From assembly GCA_934667845.1 (NCBI GenBank), contig CAKUMQ010000039.1:1-24453 (forward strand): DNA of 24,453 nucleotides, in the 5' to 3' direction. Under the pieces are notes generated by a model. It was not told where the DNA came from. It ran no database searches and worked only from the letters and a program-made list of their open reading frames with translations. The DNA comes from an uncultured Eubacteriales bacterium. Its GTDB lineage: Bacteria; Bacillota; Clostridia; Oscillospirales; Acutalibacteraceae. A program made the translations under genes and the position numbers. Each line of letters begins with the position of its first letter. Position 1 is the first letter of the stretch. Shown in pieces: positions 6,530-14,289 of the stretch.

Positions 6530-6558
6530 TTGGTTTTTTGCTTTTCCTGTGGTATACT
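6530..6558 (+). promoter_or_regulatory. Extended -10 promoter of the murA operon
   Basis: TTGGTT (6530-6535) and TATACT (6553-6558), the latter preceded by TGG, are spaced by 17 nt. Transcription would start near 6565, giving a leader of roughly 213 nt. Confidence 0.7.
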
Positions 6559-6570
6559 AGTTGATGTATA

Positions 6571-6666
6571 AGCGGTTTTTCCCGCGGCACGCCTTTCTTG
6601 CTTTTTGTTTTTCCGGCAGCCGCGGTTTTTGTCTGCGCCCGTTTTTCATCGGCGCGGGCGCTTTTT
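6571..6666 (+). promoter_or_regulatory. murA leader with several hairpin/U-tract elements
   Basis: Three overlapping structures appear in the leader. The first is GCGG-tttttc-CCGC (near 6572-6585). The second pairs CCGCGG near 6582 with CCGCGG near 6620, followed by TTTTTG. The third is GCGCCCG / CGGGCGC (6635-6641 / 6655-6661), followed by TTTTT (6662-6666), the form of an intrinsic terminator. The first two share bases, so they exclude each other. No other promoter is visible between here and murA. The arrangement suggests premature termination control, or a short RNA of about 100 nt; neither is shown. Confidence 0.5.
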
Positions 6667-6777
6667 CCGACAGCATCTGTCTGCCCGAAACGGGACGGCG
6701 GACCGCTTTCGGCACCCGATCGGCGGGCAGCTTCGCCGACTTCCATCCGCTAATTGACTGTAAAAGGAGAAACAGCT

Positions 6778-8064
6778 GTGGATAAATACGGTATCAACGG
6801 AGGGATCCCGCTGAAGGGCGCTGTCTCGATCAGCGGCGCCAAAAATGCCGCGGTCGCCATTTTGCCGGCTGTCGTTTTGTCTGAGGGCAAGTGCCGCATC
6901 GAAAACATTCCCAACATTGCCGATGTCACGACCGTGCTGGACATTTTGTCGGCGCTCGGCGCGACGATCCGCCGCGTCAACCGCAATGTCGTGGACATTG
7001 ACCCCACCACCATTTATACCCACGTTGTGCCCCACGACCTCGCGCGGCATATGCGCGCCTCCTATTATTTTCTCGGCGCGCTGCTCGGCCGCTTCGGCAA
7101 GGCGCGGGTGCCGATGCCGGGCGGCTGCGATTTCGGCGTGCGCCCGATCGACCTGCACTTAAAAGGCTTTACGGCGCTCGGCGCGCACAATTCCCCGCTG
7201 GAAAACGCCATGATCAGCGTGGAGGCCAACCGGCTGGTCGGCAACTCCATCTACCTTGATACCGTTTCGGTCGGCGCAACGGTCAATATTATGCTCGCCG
7301 CCGTGCGGGCGCGCGGCATCACCATTATTGAAAACGCCGCCAAAGAACCGCACATCGTCGACCTCGCCAACTGTCTCAACTCCATGGGCGCGGATATCCG
7401 CGGCGCGGGTACCGATGTCGTGAAGATCCACGGCGTCGAGCATCTGTCCGGCACGACCTATTCCATCATTCCGGATCAGATCGAAGCCGGCACCTATATG
7501 GCAGCTGCCGTGGCGACCCACGGCGATGTGCTCGTCAAAAACGTGATCCCGAAGCATCTGGAATCCATCACGAGCAAGCTCGAGGAGATCGGCGCCGTCG
7601 TGGAGGAATACGACGAGGCGGTGCGCATCTCCTGCCCCGGTCCGTTCAATCACTGCAACATCAAGACCATGCCCCACCCCGGCTTTCCCACCGATATGCA
7701 GCCACAGGCGGCGGTGCTGCTCGCCATGGCCAACGGCACCAGCATCCTGACCGAGGGCGTGTGGGACAACCGCTTCCGCTATGTGGATGAGCTGCGCCGT
7801 ATGGGCGCACAGGTGCAGGTGGACGGCAAGGTTGCCGTTTTCCAGGGCGTTCCGGCGCTGACCGGTGCGCCGGTCAAGGCGGTCGATCTGCGGGCAGGCG
7901 CCGCCATGGTGATCGCCGCCCTTGCCGCCCACGGCTATACCGAGATCGAGGACATCCGCCACATCGAGCGCGGCTATGAAAATATCGTGGAAAAGCTGCG
8001 CGGTCTCGGCGCCGACATCCGCTGTCTCCACACGCCGGACGGCATTCTGCGGAAAGCACAGTAA
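6778..8064 (+). CDS. murA: UDP-N-acetylglucosamine 1-carboxyvinyltransferase MurA
   Basis: The 428-aa enzyme transfers enolpyruvate from PEP to UDP-GlcNAc, the first committed step of peptidoglycan synthesis in the cytosol. The N-terminal PEP/UDP-GlcNAc site is clear (GAVSISGAKNAAVAILPA). The fosfomycin-target cysteine is Cys117 in VPMPGGCDFGVRPIDLHLKG. Further family blocks are PHPGFPTDMQPQ and TEGVWDNRFRYVDELRRMGA. The GTG at 6778 is chosen because AAAGGAG lies 8 nt upstream; a TTG 24 nt upstream is in frame but overlaps that site. Firmicutes often carry two MurA paralogues; which one this is cannot be told here. The first gene of a plus-strand operon, it is followed by the YitT-family gene after 78 nt. 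Confidence 0.97.
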   Translation: MDKYGINGGIPLKGAVSISGAKNAAVAILPAVVLSEGKCRIENIPNIADVTTVLDILSALGATIRRVNRNVVDIDPTTIYTHVVPHDLARHMRASYYFLGALLGRFGKARVPMPGGCDFGVRPIDLHLKGFTALGAHNSPLENAMISVEANRLVGNSIYLDTVSVGATVNIMLAAVRARGITIIENAAKEPHIVDLANCLNSMGADIRGAGTDVVKIHGVEHLSGTTYSIIPDQIEAGTYMAAAVATHGDVLVKNVIPKHLESITSKLEEIGAVVEEYDEAVRISCPGPFNHCNIKTMPHPGFPTDMQPQAAVLLAMANGTSILTEGVWDNRFRYVDELRRMGAQVQVDGKVAVFQGVPALTGAPVKAVDLRAGAAMVIAALAAHGYTEIEDIRHIERGYENIVEKLRGLGADIRCLHTPDGILRKAQ

Positions 8065-8142
8065 TTTCGGCGCTGTCCTCTGTTTTTGCGACCCCGTTTC
8101 CCCTTTTGGCTTCCCTGTGACGTGAGAAAGGAGAGACTGCCC

Positions 8143-9060
8143 GTGAAAAAAGGCGGCAAGCTGCGCACATTTTTTGAGGATGCGCTGCTCTATCTCGTCG
8201 GCTCGGCGCTGTATGCTGCCGGTGTCAACGTCTTTGTCAGCCCGAACGACCTCGTCCCCGGCGGTGTCACCGGTATCGCGCTGGTCTTAGACCGGCTGTT
8301 CGATCTGCCGGTCGGCGCCGTTATCCTTTGTATCAACCTGCCGCTGTTTCTGGCGGCATGGCGGGTGCTCGGGCGGGAATTTACCGTGCGCACGCTTATC
8401 AATACGGTACTGACCTCGGTCTTTATCGACCTGTCGGTATCGTTTCTGCCCGTTTACCAAAACGACCGGCTGCTTGCCGCCCTGTTCGGCGGTCTGTGCA
8501 CCGGCGCGGGGCTCGGGCTGATCTATCTGCGCGGCGGCACGACCGGCGGCACCGAGATCGTCGCCCGGCTGCTGGAATGCCGCTTCCCCCATATTCCCAT
8601 CGGACGGCTGCTGCTCATCGTGGATGCCGCCGTTATCGCCTTCGGCGCCGCCGTATACCGCGATGTGGACGCGGTGATGTATGCCGCCATTCTCGTCGCC
8701 GTGACCTCAACGCTGATCGACCGCGTGCTCGCCGGTATGGACGCCGGTAAGATGCTGCTGATCTCCACCGGGCATCCCGAGGAGCTTACAGCGGAGATCC
8801 TCTCCCGCATTGATCGCGGGGTCACGCGGCTTACCGCCTACGGCGGCTACAGCGGGCAGGAGCGGCCGATGCTGCTCTGCGCCGTCCGGCGCACCGAATT
8901 TTACCCGCTGACGCAGCTCGTCGCCTCGCTCGATCCCGATGCATTCGTCATTATCCTGCCGACCGACTGGGTCTACGGTCAGGGCTTTCGCCGCCTGCCG
9001 CCGACGGCACAACGGCGGCAGCGGCGCGGAAAGCGCGCGCGGCTCACCCGCAAAAAATAG
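8143..9060 (+). CDS. YitT family membrane protein (DUF161 + DUF2179)
   Basis: The 305-aa product has the layout of the YitT family. An N-terminal DUF161 region holds five or so membrane segments, including LYLVGSALYAAGVNVFVSPNDLVPGGVTGIALVL, the family signature. A soluble C-terminal DUF2179 domain follows from about residue 205 (GKMLLISTGHPEELTAEILSRIDRGVTRLTAYGGYSGQERPMLLCAVRRTEFYPL, then DPDAFVIILPTDWVYGQGF). The family's role is not firmly known; transport or membrane sensing has been suggested. The GTG is set by AAAGGAGA 8 nt upstream. A basic tail (QRRQRRGKRARLTRKK) ends the protein. It lies in the murA-ymdB-aldolase operon. Confidence 0.93.
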   Translation: MKKGGKLRTFFEDALLYLVGSALYAAGVNVFVSPNDLVPGGVTGIALVLDRLFDLPVGAVILCINLPLFLAAWRVLGREFTVRTLINTVLTSVFIDLSVSFLPVYQNDRLLAALFGGLCTGAGLGLIYLRGGTTGGTEIVARLLECRFPHIPIGRLLLIVDAAVIAFGAAVYRDVDAVMYAAILVAVTSTLIDRVLAGMDAGKMLLISTGHPEELTAEILSRIDRGVTRLTAYGGYSGQERPMLLCAVRRTEFYPLTQLVASLDPDAFVIILPTDWVYGQGFRRLPPTAQRRQRRGKRARLTRKK

Positions 9061-9086
9061 AGCGGCACCGCCGCTTCGGAGGTCAT

Positions 9087-9854
9087 ATGAAGGTTCTCAT
9101 GGTCGGGGACGTGGTCGGCAGTGTCGGCTGCGACCACCTGCGCCGGGTGCTGCCCGGCATAAAAAAGCAGCACAGCATTGATATCTGTGTGGTCAACGGC
9201 GAAAACGCCGCCGACGGCAACGGGCTGACCCCCGCCGCCGCCCTCCACATTTTTGACAGCGGCGCCGACCTGATCACCGGCGGCAACCACACCTTCCGCC
9301 GCCATGAGCTGTATGACGAGCTGGAGCGCTGCCCCTTACTCCTCCGCCCCGCCAACTACCCCGCCGGAACGCCCGGCAGCGGCGTCGGCGTCGTGGACAA
9401 GGGGCGCTTTTCGCTCACCGTCATCAACCTGCTCGGTACCGTGTACTTAGAGCCGCTCGCCTGTCCGTTTGAGACGCTCGACCGGCTGCTCGATGAGGCG
9501 GGACACCCGCGTTTCTGCCTGGTGGACTTTCACGCCGAAGCCACGGCGGAGAAAAAGGCGCTCGCCTATTACGCCGACGGCCGCATTTCCGCGCTCTGCG
9601 GCACCCACACGCATGTGCAGACCGCCGACGCGCAGATCTTGCCGTCCGGCACCGGCTTTCTGACGGATGTCGGCATGACCGGTCCCGTGCAGTCCGTGCT
9701 CGGCGTCCGCCCGGAGCTGTCCATTGCCCGCATGAAGGGCAAGCTGCCCGTGCGCTTTGCCACGGCGGACGGTCCCTGCGTGATGAACGCCGTCGTCCTG
9801 ACGCTTGACCCCGCCACGGGACACACCGTACATATCGAAACGCTCGCCGTCTGA
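9087..9854 (+). CDS. ymdB: YmdB family metallophosphoesterase
   Basis: The 255-aa protein matches the TIGR00282/YmdB family, whose members hydrolyse 2',3'-cyclic nucleotides and, in Bacillus, affect biofilm versus motility decisions. The dinuclear metal ligands known from the family are all visible. They are Asp8 (MVGDVVG), Glu39-Asn40 (VVNGEN), Asn67 (GGNHTF), His149 (VDFHAE), and His174 and His176 (CGTHTHV). The usual Trp-Asp after GNHT is Phe-Arg here. The length is typical. It begins 26 nt after the YitT-family gene, with GGAGG before the ATG, and is followed after 22 nt by an aldolase-like gene. Confidence 0.94.
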   Translation: MKVLMVGDVVGSVGCDHLRRVLPGIKKQHSIDICVVNGENAADGNGLTPAAALHIFDSGADLITGGNHTFRRHELYDELERCPLLLRPANYPAGTPGSGVGVVDKGRFSLTVINLLGTVYLEPLACPFETLDRLLDEAGHPRFCLVDFHAEATAEKKALAYYADGRISALCGTHTHVQTADAQILPSGTGFLTDVGMTGPVQSVLGVRPELSIARMKGKLPVRFATADGPCVMNAVVLTLDPATGHTVHIETLAV

Positions 9855-9876
9855 CGGCGAATAGGAGGCATTTTTC

Positions 9877-10671
9877 ATGAAAACGGAGCATGAATGGGCA
9901 GAGGAGCTGCTTGCCGCGGGCAGACGGCTCTATGCCAAGGATCTCGCCACCTCGACCGATGGCAGCATGTCGGTCAAGCTCGACGACGGCACGGTGCTGT
10001 GCACGGCTTCCGGCACCTGCAAGGGGCTGATGACGGAGGAATCCCTCTGCCTGATCGACCAAAACGGTCAGCTGCTGCGCGCCGCCGCGGGCTACAAGCC
10101 CACCGCGGCGGTCAAGACCCATCTGCTGATCTACAAGACGCGGCCGGATGTCCGCTGCGTGATCCACGCCTATCCGCGCACCGCCGTGACCTATGCCATG
10201 GCGGGACGGTCGCTGACCATGCCCGCGCCGCTCGAGGCGCTCAACGCCCTCGGCTGCGTTCCCTGCCTGCCGGACGGGCTGCCCAAAACGCCCGAAGCGG
10301 AAGCGGCGCTGTGCGAGTGGTTTGCCCACTTTGACGCCGTTTTGTTCAGCAACATATCCGCCATGACCTACGCTAAAGACCCCTTCACCGCCTGCAACCG
10401 CATGGAGGCGGTGGAAATGTACGCGCAGATGACGCTGACCATGCAGTCGGTCAACGGCGGACAGTTCACCCCCGGACAGGTGGACGATTACATGGCGCGC
10501 CGCGCCGCCAAGCACGCGGAAAAGCATCCCGCGCACCTCTGCGTGCGGGAGCTGGCGGGCGAGGTCGGCTGCCACACCTGCAGCGGCTGTGCCGCCCCTG
10601 TCGCTGCCCCTGCCGCCGCTGATCCGGTGGCGGAGCTGGTGGCGCGTGTGATGAAAGAGCTGAATCGCTGA
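9877..10671 (+). CDS. Class II aldolase/adducin homologue, catalytically degenerate, with C-terminal helix tail
   Basis: The 264-aa protein aligns over residues 5-190 with class II aldolases (L-fuculose- and L-rhamnulose-phosphate aldolase type). Framework motifs remain: TASG (43-46), YKP (73-75), HLLIYKTRPDV, and CNRMEAVE. By eye, the active-site residues are mostly lost. The catalytic Glu of the KPSSE block is Ala78. Of the zinc His pair HTHP only His97 stays, the second being Tyr99. The third zinc His (ANHG) is Ile160. The phosphate-loop Asn of GNxS is Ser30. The end is unusual: a Cys cluster CHTCSGC (232-238), an Ala/Pro linker, and an amphipathic helix DPVAELVARVMKELNR (249-264). That tail resembles encapsulation peptides of bacterial microcompartment enzymes, including aldolases. 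No shell genes are in view. It is the last gene of the murA operon. Confidence 0.85.
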   Translation: MKTEHEWAEELLAAGRRLYAKDLATSTDGSMSVKLDDGTVLCTASGTCKGLMTEESLCLIDQNGQLLRAAAGYKPTAAVKTHLLIYKTRPDVRCVIHAYPRTAVTYAMAGRSLTMPAPLEALNALGCVPCLPDGLPKTPEAEAALCEWFAHFDAVLFSNISAMTYAKDPFTACNRMEAVEMYAQMTLTMQSVNGGQFTPGQVDDYMARRAAKHAEKHPAHLCVRELAGEVGCHTCSGCAAPVAAPAAADPVAELVARVMKELNR

Positions 10672-10692
10672 GGTTTTCCCCGCATAATACGC

Positions 10693-10747
10693 CCGCGCGG
10701 CGTACCGTTTCCCCAAAAGGGGCGGTACGCCGCGCGGTTTGTTTTTT
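10693..10747 (+). terminator. Strong terminator ending the murA-aldolase operon
   Basis: A 15-bp perfect stem (10693-10707 with 10723-10737) encloses a CCCC-AAAA-GGGG inner hairpin and is followed by TTTGTTTTTT. It lies between convergent operons. The minus side lacks a T-tract, so it mainly serves the plus strand. Confidence 0.93.
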
Positions 10748-10750
10748 CTG

Positions 10751-11779
10751 TTACAGTACATCGGCGATGTCGTAGATCAGCCGCTCGGTCTTTTCCCAGC
10801 CGAGGCAGGGATCGGTGATGGACTGTCCGTATGCCTGGCTGCCCGCCTTCTGTGCGCCGTCGACCAGATAGCTCTCGATCATCAGCCCCTTGACCATTTT
10901 GTGAATGGCTTCGCTGTGCCGGTAGCTGTAGAGCACCTCTTTGGCAATGCGGATCTGCTCCAAATACTGCTTGCCCGAGTTGGCGTGGTTGGTGTCCACG
11001 ATCACGGCAGGATTTTTCAGCCCGTGGGCGGCATACAGCTCCGCCACATGGTTTAGATCCTCGTAATGGTAGTTCGGCAGACACTGCCCGTGCTTGTTCA
11101 TGTAGCCGCGCAGGATCGCGTGGGCATGCGGATTGCCGCTGCTCTGCACCTCCCAGCCGCGGTAGATGAACGTATGCCCGTGCTGGGCGGCAGTGATGGA
11201 GTTCATCATCACGGTCAGGTCGCCGCCGGTCGGATTTTTCATCCCCACCGGCACGTTAAGCCCGCTCGCCGTCAGCCGGTGCTGCTGATCCTCGACCGAG
11301 CGCGCACCGACCGCCACATAGGCGAGCAGATCCGACAGATAGCGGTGATTTTCGGGATAGAGCATCTCGTCCGCGCAGGAGAAGCCTGTCTCCTGCAGCG
11401 CCCGCATGTGCAGCCCGCGTATTGCCACGATGCCCTTGTAGAGATCCGGCTTGCCGGTCGGATCGGGCTGATGGAGAAAGCCCTTGTAGCCGTCCCCCGT
11501 CGTGCGGGGCTTGCCGGTGTAGATGCGGGGAATGATCAGAATTTTGTCCCTGACCTTCTCCTGCACCTCGCGCAGACGGGTGATATACTCGATCACCGGT
11601 TCCTCGCTGTCCGCCGAGCAGGGGCCGATGATCAGCAAAAAGCGGTCCGACCGCCCGTCAAATACCGCGCCGATCGCCTCGTCGCGCGCCGCCTTGACCG
11701 CCGCCAGCCCGGGAGAGAGCGGGAACCGCTCCTTGACCTCCTTCGGGATCGGCAGCTTGCGGATAAATTCCATATTCAT
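10751..11779 (-). CDS. aroF: 3-deoxy-7-phosphoheptulonate (DAHP) synthase, class I
   Basis: The 342-aa enzyme condenses PEP with erythrose-4-phosphate, the entry step of the shikimate pathway. It is the class I-alpha (AroFGH) type: GPCS with the metal Cys54, PRIYTGKPRTTGDGYKG, GFSCADEML, MKNPTGGDLTVMMNS, YRGW, and a C-terminal KGLMIESYLVDGAQ. Isozyme (which of F, G or H) cannot be decided, so the symbol is provisional. I choose the ATG at 11779, with GAGGAG 9 nt upstream; an upstream in-frame start would overlap tyrA. It begins 13 nt after the tyrA stop and is the last gene of the operon, unusual for the first pathway step. Confidence 0.95.
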   Translation of the reverse strand: MNMEFIRKLPIPKEVKERFPLSPGLAAVKAARDEAIGAVFDGRSDRFLLIIGPCSADSEEPVIEYITRLREVQEKVRDKILIIPRIYTGKPRTTGDGYKGFLHQPDPTGKPDLYKGIVAIRGLHMRALQETGFSCADEMLYPENHRYLSDLLAYVAVGARSVEDQQHRLTASGLNVPVGMKNPTGGDLTVMMNSITAAQHGHTFIYRGWEVQSSGNPHAHAILRGYMNKHGQCLPNYHYEDLNHVAELYAAHGLKNPAVIVDTNHANSGKQYLEQIRIAKEVLYSYRHSEAIHKMVKGLMIESYLVDGAQKAGSQAYGQSITDPCLGWEKTERLIYDIADVL

Positions 11780-11792
11780 ATCGGTCAGCTCC

Positions 11793-12650
11793 TCACTTCT
11801 TGTCAAACAGCGCGCGCCGCTGCGTCGAAACGCGCATCATCTCGCGCATGGTCTCGCGGTCCTCATCCGAAAGCGCCTGCCGCAGGCGGGAAAACGCCTC
11901 GGAGAAGCGATCCATCTGCCGCAGAAGCGCCGTCCTGTTCATCAGAAACAGCTCGCTCCACATCTCATCGTTGATGCGGGCGATGCGGGTCAGATCCCGG
12001 AAGGAATCGCCCGTATAATCCCGCAGCTTTTCATCGTCGCAGCAGTCCATCAGCGTCACGGCGATGCAGTGGGTGAGCTGGGAGACAAAGCCGATCATCT
12101 CGTCGTGCTTTTCGGGCGACAGCACCGACACATGGGCAAAGCCCAGAAGCCGCCCGATCTCGAGGCAGTCCTCGATCGCCGCCTGCGTATTTTTCGCCGT
12201 CGGGGTCACGATGTAGTTCGCCCCGCGGAAAATGGCGTCGTCACTGTTCTCCACGCCGTAGACCTCGCGCCCCGCCATCGGGTGGGCGGCGATAAACTCC
12301 ACATCGGGACGGAGCAGCTCCTGCACCCGCTCCACCACGCTGCCCTTGACGCCGGTGACGTCGGTCAGCAGCACGCCCGGCTTCATCGCCGTCTGATTTT
12401 CCGCGATCCAGTCGATAAACACATGAGGATACAGCGCAAATACAATGAGATCCGCCTCGCCGATCAGCGCGGGGTCAGGCGTGCAGCTGCCGCGGTCGAT
12501 AATGCCGTTTTCCAGCGCATAGTCGATCGAGGACTGGCTGCGGGTGATCGCCGTCACCGTAAACCCGAGCTTTTTAAATCCGCGCGCATAGCTGCCGCCC
12601 ATCAATCCGAGACCGACGATCAGTATCCGCTTTCCGGTATCCAACATCAT
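11793..12650 (-). CDS. tyrA: Prephenate dehydrogenase TyrA
   Basis: The 285-aa NAD(P)-dependent enzyme oxidatively decarboxylates prephenate to 4-hydroxyphenylpyruvate in tyrosine synthesis. The Rossmann motif is ILIVGLGLMGGSYARGF (9-25). The catalytic block AAHPMAGREVYGVENS places the conserved His at 123. PEKHDEMIGFVSQLTHCIAV and NDEMWSELFLMNR complete the family core. There is no C-terminal ACT domain, so feedback control may be weak or absent. ATG overlaps the aroA stop by ATGA, indicating translational coupling. A second Met directly follows the first. Confidence 0.95.
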   Translation of the reverse strand: MMLDTGKRILIVGLGLMGGSYARGFKKLGFTVTAITRSQSSIDYALENGIIDRGSCTPDPALIGEADLIVFALYPHVFIDWIAENQTAMKPGVLLTDVTGVKGSVVERVQELLRPDVEFIAAHPMAGREVYGVENSDDAIFRGANYIVTPTAKNTQAAIEDCLEIGRLLGFAHVSVLSPEKHDEMIGFVSQLTHCIAVTLMDCCDDEKLRDYTGDSFRDLTRIARINDEMWSELFLMNRTALLRQMDRFSEAFSRLRQALSDEDRETMREMMRVSTQRRALFDKK

Positions 12651-13855
12651 ATCCGTTCCACCTCAAATCCGAGAGATTCCCATACGTCAAAAAAATCGGG
12701 CATGCTTTTTGCCACAGCCTCCGCCCCCTCGATCTGCCCGCCCAGACGGGTCAGCAGCACAGAAAGCGCCATCACGATGCGGTGATCGTTATGCCCGCAA
12801 AGCGGCGTTTTCGGCGGGTGCAGATCATGCGGGTAGACGACCACGCTATCCTCATGCACCGTCACCGCCACGCCGCATTTTGCCAGCTCCTCCGCCATGG
12901 CGGCGGCGCGGTCGCTCTCCTTGAGCCGCAGCCGCCGTGTACCGGTGAACACGCCGCCGCTGCACGCCGCCGCCACGGCAAACAGCACCGGACCGAGATC
13001 CGGGCAGTCGGCGATATGGATCGTCGGCGTGCCCTTTTGCAGCTGGTCGAAAAAGTGGGTGTACACCCGGTCGCCCTGCAGGCTGTCGGGGTCAAGCCCC
13101 AAAATCGTCACCTCGGAGCCGAGGACGTTGAGCGCCGCGAAAAACGCCGCATTGGAGTAATCGCCCTCCACAGCGGTCTCCACCGGCGTATACCGCTGTC
13201 CGCCCGGAACAGTCAGCGTCCGCTCGTCCTCCCACTGCGCCGTCACGCCGAACGCCGACAGCGCCCGCAGCGTCAGCCCGATATAGGAGCGGCTCTCCAC
13301 CGGCGGGCGGAGCACGATGCGGCTCTCCTGCGGCAGCAGCGGTAGCGCATACAGCAGCCCCGTCACAAACTGGCTGCTGATATTGCCGCGTATGCGGTAT
13401 TCCCCTGCCGCCAGCGTGCCGCCGACCGTCAGCTCCCGCCCGGACGGGGCAAAGTGCAGCCCCTGCCGGCGGCAGATCTCCTCATACACGCTCAGCGGGC
13501 GGGACATCAGCGTTTCGCTGCCCGTGAACGTCACCTCACCGCCGCCGAGCAGGCAGAGCGGGATCAAGAACCGCAGCGTGCTGCCGCTCTCGCGGCAGGG
13601 CAGCACGGTCCCTTTTGGGATGCGCGTCCAGTCCGCGCCCGTCACCGTGACCGTGTCGCCGTCACGGCGGCAGCGCGCGCCCGCCGCCGCAAGGCAATCA
13701 AGCGTCGCACCCATATCCTCCGAACGGCTGATGCCGCGGATCACGCTGACGCCCTGCGCCAGTCCCGCGCCGATCAGCATCCGGTGCGCCATGCTCTTTG
13801 AGGGCGGCGCCGTAATTTGTCCCCGCACCGTGCCGGGACGGATCGTGACCGTCAT
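12647..13855 (-). CDS. aroA: 3-phosphoshikimate 1-carboxyvinyltransferase (EPSP synthase)
   Basis: The 402-aa EPSP synthase joins shikimate-3-phosphate and PEP. Substrate motifs are PPSKSMAHR (17-25), the helix-loop CRESGSTLRFL (87-97), DYSNAAFF, CPDLGPVLFAVAA with the catalytic Asp286, RLKESDR (310-316) and DHRIVMALS. Around the glyphosate-relevant loop the sequence reads ESGSTLRF, where Escherichia coli has NAGTAMRP; Gly96 and Arg100 equivalents stay, while the Pro101 position is Phe. This form is common in Clostridia as far as I recall; sensitivity cannot be predicted. It overlaps aroQ upstream and tyrA downstream by 4 nt each. Confidence 0.97.
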   Translation of the reverse strand: MTVTIRPGTVRGQITAPPSKSMAHRMLIGAGLAQGVSVIRGISRSEDMGATLDCLAAAGARCRRDGDTVTVTGADWTRIPKGTVLPCRESGSTLRFLIPLCLLGGGEVTFTGSETLMSRPLSVYEEICRRQGLHFAPSGRELTVGGTLAAGEYRIRGNISSQFVTGLLYALPLLPQESRIVLRPPVESRSYIGLTLRALSAFGVTAQWEDERTLTVPGGQRYTPVETAVEGDYSNAAFFAALNVLGSEVTILGLDPDSLQGDRVYTHFFDQLQKGTPTIHIADCPDLGPVLFAVAAACSGGVFTGTRRLRLKESDRAAAMAEELAKCGVAVTVHEDSVVVYPHDLHPPKTPLCGHNDHRIVMALSVLLTRLGGQIEGAEAVAKSMPDFFDVWESLGFEVERI

Positions 13856-14289
13856 GCCGTTCCCGTCCTTTCCCGCAGCAGGTCGATCGCCTCCAGATAG
13901 CCGTCCGTCCCGTGTCCCGCGATCGTGGCGATACAGGCGGCGCGGATATAGCTGACGGCGCGAAACGGCTCCCGCCTGGACACGTCGGAGATATGTACCT
14001 CCACCGTCGGCAGCCCCACCGCCTTCACAGCGTCTAAGATCGCAATGCTCGTATGCGTATAGGCGGCGGGATTGATAACGATTCCGTCACAGCTGCCGTA
14101 GGCGCCCTGGATCGCATCCACAAGCCCGCCCTCGGCATTGGACTGCATCACCTCAAGCTCCACGCCGCACCGGTCGGCGTATCGCCGCAGCTTGTCCACC
14201 AGATCGGCATAGGTCTCGCGGCCGTAGATATCCGGCTCGCGGATGCCGAGCATATTCAGATTCGGGCCGTTGATCACCCGTATTTTCAT
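13852..14289 (-). CDS. aroQ: Type II 3-dehydroquinate dehydratase
   Basis: The 145-aa enzyme dehydrates 3-dehydroquinate to 3-dehydroshikimate; type II enzymes form dodecamers. Family motifs are INGPNLNMLGIREPDIYG with catalytic Tyr22, QSNAEGGLVDAI, VINPAAYTHTS with Asn73, and VEVHISD with His99. The full length is normal. The ATG overlaps the aroE-aroK stop by 4 nt and the aroA start overlaps its stop, both as ATGA. Confidence 0.97.
   Translation of the reverse strand: MKIRVINGPNLNMLGIREPDIYGRETYADLVDKLRRYADRCGVELEVMQSNAEGGLVDAIQGAYGSCDGIVINPAAYTHTSIAILDAVKAVGLPTVEVHISDVSRREPFRAVSYIRAACIATIAGHGTDGYLEAIDLLRERTGTA

Noticed and set aside
6561..6785. 74-aa frame in the murA leader
   Set aside because: It has no convincing ribosome binding site, is built on hairpin sequences and overlaps the murA start; a leader peptide with regulatory codons was not evident.
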